This document shows, in pieces, positions 53,175 through 61,863 of a stretch of 64,000 nucleotides of DNA. Each line of letters begins with the position of its first letter. The stretch's first letter is position 1. A program made the position numbers and the translations under genes. Source of the stretch: Shouchella rhizosphaerae (GTDB taxonomy: Bacteria > Bacillota > Bacilli > Bacillales > Bacillaceae_D). Location of the stretch: positions 434,001 through 498,000 of the forward strand of contig NZ_FRBS01000001.1 in NCBI RefSeq assembly GCF_900142675.1. Direction: 5' to 3'. The notes beneath the pieces are model-generated. The model did no database searches. It was not told where the DNA came from and saw nothing but the letters and a program-made list of their open reading frames with translations.

Positions 53175-54227
53175 TCACAGTTCACGGAAAAAGGAAAGCG
53201 CTAATTCATCAGGTACCTCTTCGATTGTTTTATATTGATAATTGGGCATGCGCGTTTTATCGATTAATACAGACCGAACGCCTTCATAAAAATCATCGGA
53301 ACGTAAAAAGCGCAAAGCGAGACGCTTATCGGTTTCATACGTTTCTTCAAGAGTAGACGTCTTTGATTGTTTTAAGTGGGCAAGTGTCACTTTTAATGAT
53401 AAAGGCGATTTGCTGCGCAATATGGTGGCGCAATCTTGGGCAAATGGATCCCCTTTTGCTTCTTCAAGTGAAGCGATAATCGCTTCAACCGTTTTATGGG
53501 AAAAATGTTGGTCGATTTTCGGTTGCAGCATCGCCAATTCGCTTTTTGGCGGTTCTGCAATGAACGACTGTAAAAAAAGGTGCAGTGCTTGATTCAGATC
53601 TTGTTCGCTATTGGTCCAGTCGGTGTTTAGCAATTGACTGCGAAGAGGTTCCATCGTTTCTTTTTTCGTGTAATAGTCGGCGCACCCTAGGAAAATCGCA
53701 TCTTCTCCAGTTAGCATTGCAGCAGTCAACGCTGCATAGCGCCCTGTGTACCCAGGAGCAAGGCTTAGAAAATAACAGGCCCCTACATCGGGAAAGAAGC
53801 TAATGTTCATTTCAGGCATAGACCACTTCGTTGTATCTGTGACAATGCGGTGACTTGCACCGTAACTAAGGCCAACGCCTCCGCCCATCACAATGCCGTC
53901 AAGAAGGGCGACAATCGGTTTCGGATAGGTGGCAACGAGCAGATCAAGTTCGTATTCATGGGCAAAAAAATGTTTGGCTTCCTCCAGGCCGTTTTTGCTG
54001 TCCCGGGCGCTATAAAGCGCTTTAATATCTCCGCCAGCACAAAAAGCTTTGCTCCCCGCCCCTTCAAGAAGAACGAGCGCAACCTCATCATCCTGTTTCC
54101 ATTGTTGCAATTGTGCCAACATGCCACTCACCATGTCATAAGACAGTGAATTCAACGCTTTTTCACGGGCAAGTGTGATGACTCCTACCCCAGTATCTGA
54201 TTTTTCAAATCGCATATTGGTCGACAT
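53175..54227 (-). CDS. 3-Hydroxyisobutyryl-CoA hydrolase (enoyl-CoA hydratase family)
   Basis: 350 residues, crotonase fold with the long C-terminal half of HIBCH. Motifs: GSKAFCAGGDIKALY, KPIVALLDGIVMGGGVGLS, MPEMNISFFPDVGACYFLS (catalytic Glu and Asp). It hydrolyses 3-hydroxyisobutyryl-CoA to free acid in valine breakdown, so it supplies the substrate of mmsB nearby. GAGGTGAAG precedes the ATG. It is convergent to the mms genes. Confidence 0.92.
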   Translation of the reverse strand: MSTNMRFEKSDTGVGVITLAREKALNSLSYDMVSGMLAQLQQWKQDDEVALVLLEGAGSKAFCAGGDIKALYSARDSKNGLEEAKHFFAHEYELDLLVATYPKPIVALLDGIVMGGGVGLSYGASHRIVTDTTKWSMPEMNISFFPDVGACYFLSLAPGYTGRYAALTAAMLTGEDAIFLGCADYYTKKETMEPLRSQLLNTDWTNSEQDLNQALHLFLQSFIAEPPKSELAMLQPKIDQHFSHKTVEAIIASLEEAKGDPFAQDCATILRSKSPLSLKVTLAHLKQSKTSTLEETYETDKRLALRFLRSDDFYEGVRSVLIDKTRMPNYQYKTIEEVPDELALSFFREL

Positions 54228-54307
54228 TGCTTCACCTCATCATTAAAAAGTAATCGCTTCTTTTTCTATTTTGACGCATTTTTAGCGGAAATGCAAAACA
54301 TTTCAAC

Positions 54308-54336
54308 TTGCATTGTGGTGTCTTTTTCGTTATAAT
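54308..54336 (+). promoter_or_regulatory. Sigma-A promoter before a candidate structured RNA
   Basis: TTGCAT, 17 bases, TATAAT. A transcript would start near 54343, and no gene with a ribosome binding site follows. Confidence 0.8.
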
Positions 54337-54342
54337 AACTAT

Positions 54343-54641
54343 TTATATAAGGCTAGGCTACTTTTTTCTGCCTGCGGGAGTTGATGCCTCCCGTCTATTA
54401 CTACTTACGCCGCCCCCTTTCAGGCGCAGGGAAAAGACTTTTTGTACATGCAATTCAAACTGGCGCGGCCTCGGAGCCGCAAGGACGATCGAGAGGAAGG
54501 GCTTTCGTTGTCTTGTGAGCAAAAAATTCCATAGAGTCTAGCTTTTTGTCTCTTCTAACGGAACAAGAAGATAGAATACAGAAGCTTATAAGCAGGCAAA
54601 GCACGGAGAATGGCGTTGATGACCAAGTGCTTTGCTTTTTT
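54343..54641 (+). ncRNA. Candidate structured non-coding RNA (unassigned, 6S-like size)
   Basis: From the promoter, about 205 bases run to GTCTAGCTTTTTG at 54548. Several stems are visible: CGGGAG/CTCCCG, CGCC/GGCG, GCGGCC/AGCCGC, and a closing stem of GGCTAG... at 54351 with ...CTAGC at 54542. A perfect GCAAAGCAC/GTGCTTTGC hairpin with a T-run follows at 54596-54641. No open frame is credible. The size and closing stem would fit 6S RNA, but the identity is not established. Confidence 0.5.
54596..54641 (+). terminator. Strong terminator downstream of the candidate RNA
   Basis: GCAAAGCAC pairs perfectly with GTGCTTTGC, followed by TTTTTT. Confidence 0.85.
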
Positions 54642-54721
54642 GCGTTGTTCGAACTTTATTTAATACGAGCTCTAATGTCAACGACAAGATCAATCGATCA
54701 GCAGGTCGACGTTATGAACGT

Positions 54722-54752
54722 TAAGCAAGGAAGCAAAGTCCTTGCTTTTTTT
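54722..54752 (+). terminator. Second terminator upstream of the FMN riboswitch
   Basis: TAAGCAAGG pairs with CCTTGCTT with a T-run after it. It insulates the rib operon from the upstream RNA. Confidence 0.75.
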
Positions 54753-54812
54753 ATTTTCCAATGATAATCTTGGTTTACTTGATGAACCAATTACAAGTGA
54801 AATAATACTCAA

Positions 54813-54951
54813 CTTCGGGGCAGGGTGTAAATCCCGACCGGCGGTGATAAGGCAATCGCCTTTTAGTCCGTGACCCGCATAAGCATTACTCGTGCGTGCG
54901 GTGGATCTGGTGCAAATCCAGAGCCGACAGTAATAGTCTGGATGGGAGAAG
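54813..54951 (+). ncRNA. FMN riboswitch (RFN element)
   Basis: The conserved RFN parts are present in order: CTTCGGGGCAGGGTG, CCCGACCGGCGGTGATAAG, CCTTTTAGTCCGTGACCCG, GTGGATCTGGTGCAAATCCA, GAGCCGACAGT, and GATGGGAG at the end. FMN binding would lead to termination before the rib genes. Confidence 0.97.
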
Positions 54952-55037
54952 TTCGAGCGCAAACGTTTAAAAAAACGGTTATGTTTGCTTTATTTGTTGT
55001 GCGCAAAAACGTATGAAACCATACGTTTCTTTCCTGT

Positions 55038-55067
55038 ACCCTGAAGGCGTGTTCTTCAGGGTTTTTT
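55038..55067 (+). terminator. Riboswitch-controlled terminator of the rib operon
   Basis: ACCCTGAA pairs with TTCAGGGT, followed by TTTTTT, just before ribE. Another hairpin (AAACGTATG/CATACGTTT) lies 20 bases upstream. Confidence 0.8.
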
Positions 55068-55089
55068 CTATTTAAAAGGGGGCATGACT

Positions 55090-55734
55090 ATGTTTACAGG
55101 TATCATCGAAGAAATGGGCAAAGTTGCTTCTGTGTCAAAAAAAGGCAAAGCGATGACATTGGCTGTTAATTGCAAAACCGTTTTGGCGGACGCCGCAATT
55201 GGCGACAGCATCGCTGTGAATGGAGTTTGTTTAACGGTTACGGCAATATCTGAAAGCCAATTTCAAGCGGACGTGATGCCAGAGACATACGAAGCGACAA
55301 CGATTAAACAGCTTGTTCCAGGGCAATTTGTTAATTTGGAACGGGCGATGGCTGTCGGCAGCCGCTTTGGTGGGCATATCATTTCTGGCCATGTCGATGG
55401 CGTTGGCACGATTCAAAAAAGACAACCAGTTGAGAATGCTGTGCTATTCGAAGTGGAAGCAGACCGAGAACTTGTTCGCTATATCGTTCAAAAAGGGTCG
55501 ATTGCTGTTGATGGAACAAGTTTGACGGTGTTTGCCGTTACTGATACAAGCTTTACGATTTCAATTATTCCGCACACGCTTGAGATGACGATTATGGGCA
55601 CAAAGAAACCTGGTGACCATGTTAATTTGGAATGCGACATTATCGGCAAATACGTTGAGAAACTTCTTGCCCCGAAAGAAAGTGCCGTTCGTACGCCTTT
55701 GTCGCAGCTTCTTAAAGAAAATAGCTATATGTAA
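55090..55734 (+). CDS. ribE: Riboflavin synthase, alpha subunit
   Basis: 214 residues with two repeated lumazine-binding halves ([24 protein letters not shown] and [28 protein letters not shown]). It makes riboflavin from two dimethyllumazine molecules. ATG 55090 is preferred since AAGGGGG lies seven bases upstream; an ATG lies at 55084. It is first in the operon: ribD is missing. Confidence 0.94.
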   Translation: MFTGIIEEMGKVASVSKKGKAMTLAVNCKTVLADAAIGDSIAVNGVCLTVTAISESQFQADVMPETYEATTIKQLVPGQFVNLERAMAVGSRFGGHIISGHVDGVGTIQKRQPVENAVLFEVEADRELVRYIVQKGSIAVDGTSLTVFAVTDTSFTISIIPHTLEMTIMGTKKPGDHVNLECDIIGKYVEKLLAPKESAVRTPLSQLLKENSYM

Positions 55735-55747
55735 AGGGGAGAACAAC

Positions 55748-56941
55748 GTGTTTGAATCGATTGATGAAGCGATCACACAATTAAAAGCGGGGGGAATGAT
55801 CCTCGTTGTAGATGATGAAGACCGGGAGAATGAAGGGGATTTTTTGGCTCTTGCTGAAACAGCGTCCCCTGAAACAATCAATTTTATGGCAACGCACGGA
55901 CGCGGTCTCATTTGTGTGCCTTTGACGGAAGAACAGGCTGAGCGCCTGCAGCTTGGGCAGATGGTGTCTCACAGCACAGACCCACATGGAACGGCATTTA
56001 CTGTCAGCGTCGACCATTCACATACGACAACAGGCATCTCTGCTTTTGAGCGGGCAGAAACGGTCCGCGCTTTAGCAGATGCCAATGCGCAGCCAAGTGA
56101 TTTTAAACGGCCAGGGCATGTTTTTCCGCTTGTTGCCAAAAACGGCGGTGTGCTGCGCCGGGCTGGCCATACCGAAGCCGCTGTTGATTTTGCAAAACTT
56201 TGTGGAGCAAAACCGGCAGGCGTTATTTGCGAAGTGATGAACGAAGACGGATCGATGGCTAGAGTGCCTGAGTTGCGCATCATTGCCGATCAGCACAACC
56301 TGCCACTGGTGACGATTAAAGATTTGATCGCTTACCGCCGTAAAACGGAGAAAGTTGTGACGAGAGAAGTGGCTATTTCGTTGCCGACTGAGTATGGCGA
56401 CTTTAAAGCAGTTGGCTATACGAATACCATCGACGGCAAAGAAAGTGTCGCCCTTGTTAAAGGGGACGTTGGAAATGGTGAGCCTGTTCTAGTCCGCGTT
56501 CATTCCGAATGTCTGACTGGTGATGTATTTGGCTCTAAACGATGCGATTGTGGTCCACAATTGCACGCAGCGCTAAAGCAAATTGAAGCTGAAGGACGAG
56601 GCGTACTGCTCTATATGAAGCAGGAAGGCCGTGGGATTGGGCTAATCAATAAATTCCGCGCCTATAAGCTGCAAGAAGAAGGCTACGATACAGTGGAAGC
56701 GAATGAGCGCCTTGGGTTTCCAGCGGATTTGCGCGAATACGGGATTGGGGCGCAAATCCTACGTGATTTAGGCATCCGTGACATGCGGCTTTTGACGAAT
56801 AACCCTCGAAAAATTGCAGGGCTAGAAGGCTATGATTTAAACATTGTTGAGCGTGTGCCACTGCAAATGGAAGCTGTAGCCGAAAATGAACGTTATTTGC
56901 ATACGAAAAGAGAAAAACTTGGGCATATGCTCAATTTATAG
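55748..56941 (+). CDS. ribBA: Bifunctional DHBP synthase / GTP cyclohydrolase II
   Basis: 397 residues. The N-terminal half makes dihydroxybutanone phosphate ([34 protein letters not shown]); the C-terminal half opens GTP, with the zinc site [11 protein letters not shown] and motif [12 protein letters not shown]. Both branches of riboflavin synthesis start from this protein. GTG 55748 follows AAAGGGGAG. B. subtilis RibBA has 398 residues. Confidence 0.95.
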   Translation: MFESIDEAITQLKAGGMILVVDDEDRENEGDFLALAETASPETINFMATHGRGLICVPLTEEQAERLQLGQMVSHSTDPHGTAFTVSVDHSHTTTGISAFERAETVRALADANAQPSDFKRPGHVFPLVAKNGGVLRRAGHTEAAVDFAKLCGAKPAGVICEVMNEDGSMARVPELRIIADQHNLPLVTIKDLIAYRRKTEKVVTREVAISLPTEYGDFKAVGYTNTIDGKESVALVKGDVGNGEPVLVRVHSECLTGDVFGSKRCDCGPQLHAALKQIEAEGRGVLLYMKQEGRGIGLINKFRAYKLQEEGYDTVEANERLGFPADLREYGIGAQILRDLGIRDMRLLTNNPRKIAGLEGYDLNIVERVPLQMEAVAENERYLHTKREKLGHMLNL

Positions 56942-56952
56942 GAGGGCTTTAA

Positions 56953-57423
56953 ATGGGGAAAAATTATGAAGGCCATTTGGTGGCATCTGGATTAAAGGTT
57001 GGAATTGTTGTGGGTCGTTTCAATGAATTTATTACAAGCAAACTTCTCGGCGGCGCTCAAGATGGGTTAATCCGCCATGGAGCAGATGAAGGCGATATCG
57101 ATGTGGCTTGGGTTCCAGGAGCGTTCGAGATCCCGTTTGCAGCCAAAAAAATGGCTGAAAGCGGCCGATACGATGCGGTCATCACTTTAGGGACTGTCAT
57201 ACGAGGGTCGACGCCTCATTTTGACTACGTTTGTAATGAAGTGGCGAAAGGCGTCTCTTCATTGGCATTAACAACTGGGATTCCCGTCATTTTTGGTGTC
57301 TTAACAACGGATACAATCGAACAAGCTGTTGAACGAGCAGGCACAAAAGCAGGAAACAAAGGATGGGAAGCAGCAAGCGCGGCGATTGAAATGGCGAATC
57401 TAGCAAAGCAGTTTGAGGAATAA
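56953..57423 (+). CDS. ribH: 6,7-Dimethyl-8-ribityllumazine synthase
   Basis: 156 residues. It joins dihydroxybutanone phosphate and the pyrimidine to make lumazine, forming a 60-mer capsid with RibE in Bacillus. Motifs: [37 protein letters not shown] (catalytic His), [10 protein letters not shown]. It ends the operon. Confidence 0.95.
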   Translation: MGKNYEGHLVASGLKVGIVVGRFNEFITSKLLGGAQDGLIRHGADEGDIDVAWVPGAFEIPFAAKKMAESGRYDAVITLGTVIRGSTPHFDYVCNEVAKGVSSLALTTGIPVIFGVLTTDTIEQAVERAGTKAGNKGWEAASAAIEMANLAKQFEE

Positions 57424-57429
57424 CAGCTA

Positions 57430-57462
57430 GCATTTTCTATCAGTCTGAGTGATTTTGTCGAC
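57430..57462 (-). repeat. Stem-loop repeat, left end only (solo)
   Basis: On the minus strand GTCGACAAAATCACT continues CAGACTGATAGAAAATGC, which matches copy 1 at all but two of 33 positions. No right end is found within 100 bases, where the ribH coding region lies. Confidence 0.8.
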
Positions 57463-57467
57463 AACTC

Positions 57468-57494
57468 AAACGGCCCTGAAGGGGCCGTTTTTTT
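57468..57494 (+). terminator. Terminator of the rib operon
   Basis: AAACGGCCC pairs with GGGCCGTTT, followed by TTTT. Confidence 0.85.
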
Positions 57495-57510
57495 CTGCTG
57501 TTTTACTTCC

Positions 57511-57975
57511 TTATTGGCCATTTCGATTGCGTAAAATGTGCTTATGAATAAGTTGGGCATCAGCGAGATTGCTTGGAGCACACCACGATTTCCCAGCGTG
57601 GCGTTGACATGCGGCAAGTAAGGCTGTGTCCCAGAGCGGAAGGTTGTAGTCCTCAAAACAGCTAGAGCCTAAATGGGCCAGCCGTGCTTTCATATCTTGT
57701 TTTAGCGCACGTGCATTTATGCCTAGTTCGTAAAGGGCGTTTGCCTCAGCAGGAACGCGTTTGAGTAAGCGGCGATACAAAATTGCAGCTCCTTTTATAT
57801 TGCCTCTTCGCTCATGATAAAGAGCGACCGCTAATTGGATAAGCGTAACCCAATAAGAAGCGCGCTTGTCTTTCGGAACGGATTTCCATTCCGCTTCTAA
57901 CACTTCGTGGCATTCGAAGTAATCCCGTTTAGCATGAAAATAATAGAGGAAATCAAGATAGCGCTGTTTGTACAT
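57511..57975 (-). CDS. DUF309 family protein (YpuF-like)
   Basis: 154 residues, mostly helical. FHAKRDYFECHEVLEAEWK and the following PKDKRASYWVTLIQLAVALYH..RGN are the DUF309 signature. Function unknown. AAAGGGGAA precedes the ATG. B. subtilis ypuF is located between the rib genes and scpA in the same place. Confidence 0.88.
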   Translation of the reverse strand: MYKQRYLDFLYYFHAKRDYFECHEVLEAEWKSVPKDKRASYWVTLIQLAVALYHERRGNIKGAAILYRRLLKRVPAEANALYELGINARALKQDMKARLAHLGSSCFEDYNLPLWDTALLAACQRHAGKSWCAPSNLADAQLIHKHILRNRNGQ

Positions 57976-58128
57976 CGTTTGTTCCCCTTTGCTGTTGCAA
58001 AAAAGTGGTTTATGGTATACTTCTAGCGTGAGTCGACTTTTAGTGGCTAGAAACGGATTGGCCACAAAAGCAGAGGACCGTTGTTTTCGATGTTGATTTA
58101 AGATGTCCAAATCTAATGTGGTGATTGA

Positions 58129-58899
58129 GTGAACACAACAACTTATAACGTAAAAACAGATTCTTTTGAAGGGCCCCTCGATTTGTTGCTCCATTTGATC
58201 GCGCAGGCGGAAGTGGACATTTATGATATTCCTGTAGCAAAAATTACAGACCAATATTTACACTATATCCATACAATGCAAGAACTTGAGCTTGACTTAG
58301 CAAGCGAATATTTAGTCATGGCGGCCACGCTCTTGCAAATTAAAAGTCAAATGCTTTTGCCAAAGCCCGAGGAGTTGTTTTACGAAGACGAGGGGATGGA
58401 AGCAGAAGACCCTCGGGATGAACTCGTTGAGCAGCTTTTGGAATATCGGGCTTTTAAAGAAGCGGCTGAACAATTAAAAGAAAAAGAAGCACAGCGCAGC
58501 TTAGTCCATACGAGGCCTCCAAACGATTTGGACGCTTTTTTAAGCGCAGAAGAAGAACGGAAGCTCCAAATCGAAGGCGTCACACTTGCTGATATGCTTG
58601 GCGCGTTTCAAAAGCTTCTCCAGCGCAATGCATGGAATGCACCAAAAACGAAAACGGTCCAGAGTGAAGAACAGTCAATTGAACTTCGTATGAACGAACT
58701 GTTGGACGAGCTATCGGCCCATTCAGGCAAGGCTCCGTTCCATACGCTGTACGAGACTGGCAATGTGTCTCAGTTGATTGTCACGTTTTTGGCCATGCTT
58801 GAGCTCATTAAAACACGGGCGATCCATTGTGTGCAAGAGGAGAGCTTTGCTGAAATTATGATTTACTTATGGGATGGGGATGAGCATGCAAGCAAGTAA
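58129..58899 (+). CDS. scpA: Segregation and condensation protein A (kleisin)
   Basis: 256 residues. The N-terminal SMC-binding part (FEGPLDLLLHLIAQAEVDIYDIPVAKITDQYL, LASEYLVMAATLLQIKSQMLLP) and C-terminal winged helix are kept. ScpA bridges the SMC heads. GTG 58129 follows GTGGTGAT. scpB starts inside its last codons. Confidence 0.95.
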   Translation: MNTTTYNVKTDSFEGPLDLLLHLIAQAEVDIYDIPVAKITDQYLHYIHTMQELELDLASEYLVMAATLLQIKSQMLLPKPEELFYEDEGMEAEDPRDELVEQLLEYRAFKEAAEQLKEKEAQRSLVHTRPPNDLDAFLSAEEERKLQIEGVTLADMLGAFQKLLQRNAWNAPKTKTVQSEEQSIELRMNELLDELSAHSGKAPFHTLYETGNVSQLIVTFLAMLELIKTRAIHCVQEESFAEIMIYLWDGDEHASK

Positions 58900-59461
58900 G
58901 CTCGCAAAAATCGAAGGTTTGCTGTTTGTCACAGGTGATGATGGCATTTCGCCAACAGAAATGGCCGAACTGGTTGAAATTAGTGAAGACGAAGTCATTC
59001 AATTGCTTGAAGTGCTTTCAGAACAAATGGCAAAAGAGGAGCGCGGCATTCGGTTAGCGCGTCTTGCCAACCGGTATCGGCTGACAACAAAAGTAGAACA
59101 TGCTGATATGTATAAAAAGCTGGCTTCATCGCCGATACACGGCGGTCTTTCCCGTGCAGCCCTTGAAACGTTAGCGATTGTTGCTTACAAACAACCAATC
59201 ACACGGGCTGAAATTGACGAAGTACGGGGAGTCAAGTCGGAGAAAGCGTTGCAATCACTTGTATCAAAACTGTTAATTGAAGAGTGCGGTCGGGCGTCTG
59301 GGACAGGCCGGGCAATCCTCTATGGCACGACGCCGTATTTTTTAGACCATTTTGGTTTAGAGTCGTTAGCGGACTTGCCTGACTTAAAAGAGCTTGATTT
59401 AAATGAAGAAGAACAGGATGAAACGGATTTGTTCTTTGAAAAGTTGAACGCTGACTTGTAA
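58886..59461 (+). CDS. scpB: Segregation and condensation protein B
   Basis: 191 residues with two winged-helix domains (KIEGLLFVTGDDGISPTEMA and LETLAIVAYKQPITRAEIDEVRGV). ScpB dimerises and binds ScpA in the SMC complex. The start at 58886 has GGATGGGG upstream; other ATGs lie just before. It overlaps scpA by 14 bases. Confidence 0.94.
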   Translation: MQASKLAKIEGLLFVTGDDGISPTEMAELVEISEDEVIQLLEVLSEQMAKEERGIRLARLANRYRLTTKVEHADMYKKLASSPIHGGLSRAALETLAIVAYKQPITRAEIDEVRGVKSEKALQSLVSKLLIEECGRASGTGRAILYGTTPYFLDHFGLESLADLPDLKELDLNEEEQDETDLFFEKLNADL

Positions 59462-59485
59462 AACAGCAATGAAGGAGTTTGCGCG

Positions 59486-60058
59486 ATGCAATTAAACCGG
59501 CTTGTCAATTTTCACAAAACGCTTGGAGACAAAACTCGTTTGCGCATCATTGCTTTGTTAAAAGATGGGCCTCTTCACGGGCAGGCGATCGCAGAAAAAC
59601 TTGGCTTAAAACCGCCAACCATTTCTCATCACATTGCCAAACTGCGCGACATTGATTTAATTTACCAAAGGCGTGATAAAAACACGATTTATTTCTATTT
59701 GCATGAAAAGAAATTAATGCAAATGGCGCAAGCGATTGTGTTGCTTGGTAGTGAAGACATGTTTGGAGCAATCGAAGTAGATGAGGAAGTCAAACAAAAA
59801 GTCATCGGAAATTTTTTGCTGGCAAATGGCAGGCTGAAAACATTGCCTGCACAGCGGAAAAAGAAACTGATTATGCTTGAATACATGACAAAGGGACTGC
59901 GGACTGGGAAAGTTTATACGGAAGAGGACATTAACAATCATATTCAACAGTTTTACGATGATTATGCCACCGTCCGACGCGAATGGGTCATGTCCCATTT
60001 TATGTTCCGGGAAGACGGGAAGTATGAACTAAACCCTCGGGAGATGTGGCCTGTTTAA
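59486..60058 (+). CDS. ArsR-type HTH regulator with a DUF2087 domain
   Basis: 190 residues. Residues 1-80 form a winged helix (FHKTLGDKTRLRIIALLKDGPLHGQAIAEKLGLKPPTISHHIAKLR), and the C-terminal part is DUF2087 (LKTLPAQRKKKLIMLEYMTKG..TGKVYTEEDIN..I..FYDDYATVRREWV). DUF2087 occurs with HTH domains in other bacilli and probably senses a ligand or nucleic acid. No metal-binding Cys pattern is seen. The target is unknown. GAAGGAG precedes the ATG. Confidence 0.85.
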   Translation: MQLNRLVNFHKTLGDKTRLRIIALLKDGPLHGQAIAEKLGLKPPTISHHIAKLRDIDLIYQRRDKNTIYFYLHEKKLMQMAQAIVLLGSEDMFGAIEVDEEVKQKVIGNFLLANGRLKTLPAQRKKKLIMLEYMTKGLRTGKVYTEEDINNHIQQFYDDYATVRREWVMSHFMFREDGKYELNPREMWPV

Positions 60059-60100
60059 TCACTTGTTCCACACTAGCACGAACGATCGCCCCGTGAAAAC

Positions 60101-60138
60101 GAGCCCCAGCCAAAGGCATGTGCCTCTGGCTGGGGCTT
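60101..60138. terminator. Bidirectional terminator
   Basis: AGCCCCAGCC pairs with GGCTGGGGCT between convergent genes. Confidence 0.8.
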
Positions 60139-60165
60139 ATCGGTTTTAACAGCCGCGAACATTAA

Positions 60166-61725
60166 TTAAAAGAATCCTTGCGAGTCGTCATTATAGCTGA
60201 CAAGCATGTTTTTCGTTTGCTGGTAATGGTTAAGCATCATCAAATGTGTTTCACGGCCTACACCTGATTTTTTATAACCGCCAAACGCAGCATGTGCTGG
60301 ATAAGCATGATAACAATTCACCCAGACACGGCCGGCTTCGATCTGACGTCCAAAGCGGTAAGCGGTGTTGATGTTGCGTGTCCATACGCCTGCACCAAGA
60401 CCGTAAAGGGAATCATTAGCAATTCGAAGTGCTTCATCTGCATCTTTAAATGTCGCAACGGAAACAACAGGACCAAAGATCTCCTCTTGGAATATCCGCA
60501 TATTGTTTGTTCCTTTGAAAACGGTAGGCTCTACATAATAGCCGCCGCTGTAATCCCCGCTTAACTGCCTTTGATTGCCGCCTGCAAGAACTTCTGCCCC
60601 TTCTTCTTTGCCAATAGCTAGGTAGGACAAGATCTTTTCCAGCTGTTCTTCAGATGCTTGGGCGCCCATCATCGTTTCCGGGTCCAGTGGATTGCCTTGC
60701 TTGATGGCAGCAACACGTTGGAGCGCCTTTTCGATAAACGCATCATAAATCGTTTCGTCAATGAGCGCTCGAGATGGGCATGTGCACACTTCACCTTGGT
60801 TTAACGCAAACAACACAAACCCTTCAATCGCTTTATCTAAAAAGTCATCCTCTTTCTCCATAACATCTCTGAAAAAGATGTTCGGTGATTTCCCACCTAA
60901 TTCAAGCGTGACAGGAATCAAGTTTGCAGATGCGTACTCCATAATTAACCGGCCCGTTGTCGTTTCTCCAGTAAAGGCGATTTTTGCGATTCTTGGTGAA
61001 GATGCAAGTGGTTTGCCTGCTTCGAGGCCAAAGCCGCTTACCACATTAACGACCCCTGGAGGCAGCAGATCAGAAAGGAGCTCCAGCAGAACAAAAATTG
61101 ATGCAGGCGTTTGTTCGGCCGGCTTAAGGACGACGCAATTACCAGCCGCCAGTGCAGGCGCTAGCTTCCATACGGCCATTAGAATCGGAAAGTTCCAAGG
61201 AATGATTTGACCAACAACACCAAGTGGTTCTTGGAAATGATAAGCAACTGTATTTTCATCAATTTGGCTAAGCGTCCCCTCTTGGGCACGTATCACGCCA
61301 GCAAAATAGCGAAAATGGTCGACAGCGAGAGGAATATCGGCGTTTAATGTTTCTCGAATCGGCTTTCCGTTATCCCATGTTTCGGCTACCGCAAGCATTT
61401 CCAGGTTTTCTTCGATCCGATCGGCCACTTTATTTAGCAAATTGGCCCGTTGGGCTGCAGGCATTTTTCCCCAGCTGGCCTTCGCATTATGGGCAGCATC
61501 AAGGGCTAATTCAACGTCTTCGGCACTGGAACGGGCTACTTCACAAAATGGCTTCCCTGTCACAGGGCTGCGGTTTTCGAAATAGCGCCCGTTGACAGGA
61601 GCAACCCATTCGCCTCCAATGAAATTGTCGTAGCGCTCCTTAAAATGGACAAGTGCCCCTTCCGTATTAGGTTGTTGATAAGCCATGGAAAGTGCGTCTT
61701 CCGTACTAGATGGTTGATAAGCCAT
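60166..61725 (-). CDS. NAD+-dependent aldehyde dehydrogenase
   Basis: 519 residues. The catalytic Cys is in [11 protein letters not shown] and the Glu in [12 protein letters not shown]; the NAD motif is FTGETTTGR. The VCTC motif and GVGRETH near the end point to the acetaldehyde-type ALDH group (AldA/ExaC-like). Its N-terminus carries a 13-residue tandem repeat, [13 protein letters not shown] then [13 protein letters not shown], coded by a 39-bp duplication. AAAGGAGGAA precedes the first ATG (61725), so the longer form is likely to be made. Confidence 0.92.
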   Translation of the reverse strand: MAYQPSSTEDALSMAYQQPNTEGALVHFKERYDNFIGGEWVAPVNGRYFENRSPVTGKPFCEVARSSAEDVELALDAAHNAKASWGKMPAAQRANLLNKVADRIEENLEMLAVAETWDNGKPIRETLNADIPLAVDHFRYFAGVIRAQEGTLSQIDENTVAYHFQEPLGVVGQIIPWNFPILMAVWKLAPALAAGNCVVLKPAEQTPASIFVLLELLSDLLPPGVVNVVSGFGLEAGKPLASSPRIAKIAFTGETTTGRLIMEYASANLIPVTLELGGKSPNIFFRDVMEKEDDFLDKAIEGFVLFALNQGEVCTCPSRALIDETIYDAFIEKALQRVAAIKQGNPLDPETMMGAQASEEQLEKILSYLAIGKEEGAEVLAGGNQRQLSGDYSGGYYVEPTVFKGTNNMRIFQEEIFGPVVSVATFKDADEALRIANDSLYGLGAGVWTRNINTAYRFGRQIEAGRVWVNCYHAYPAHAAFGGYKKSGVGRETHLMMLNHYQQTKNMLVSYNDDSQGFF

Positions 61726-61729
61726 GAGA
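61648..61729 (-). repeat. 39-bp imperfect tandem duplication at the start of the ALDH gene
   Basis: The two units, about 61652-61690 and 61691-61729, share TTCCGTA.TAG.T.GTTGATAAGCCATG. Each one contains an ATG in the same frame; only the outer one has a strong ribosome binding site. Confidence 0.8.
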
Positions 61730-61863
61730 AATTCCTCCTTTTATGTGGTTTATACGTAGTTTCGAGATAAAGAAAGCGTTTCCCTTCAAATTTATACTTT
61801 TTTCGCAATTGGCCAAGAACAGTTGCATATACGTAGGGAGAAAAGGAAAAAGGAGGGAATAAT

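Noticed and set aside
54546-54764. A 72-aa reading frame in the gap before the FMN riboswitch
   Set aside because: It runs through two terminators and has no ribosome binding site or recognisable protein pattern.
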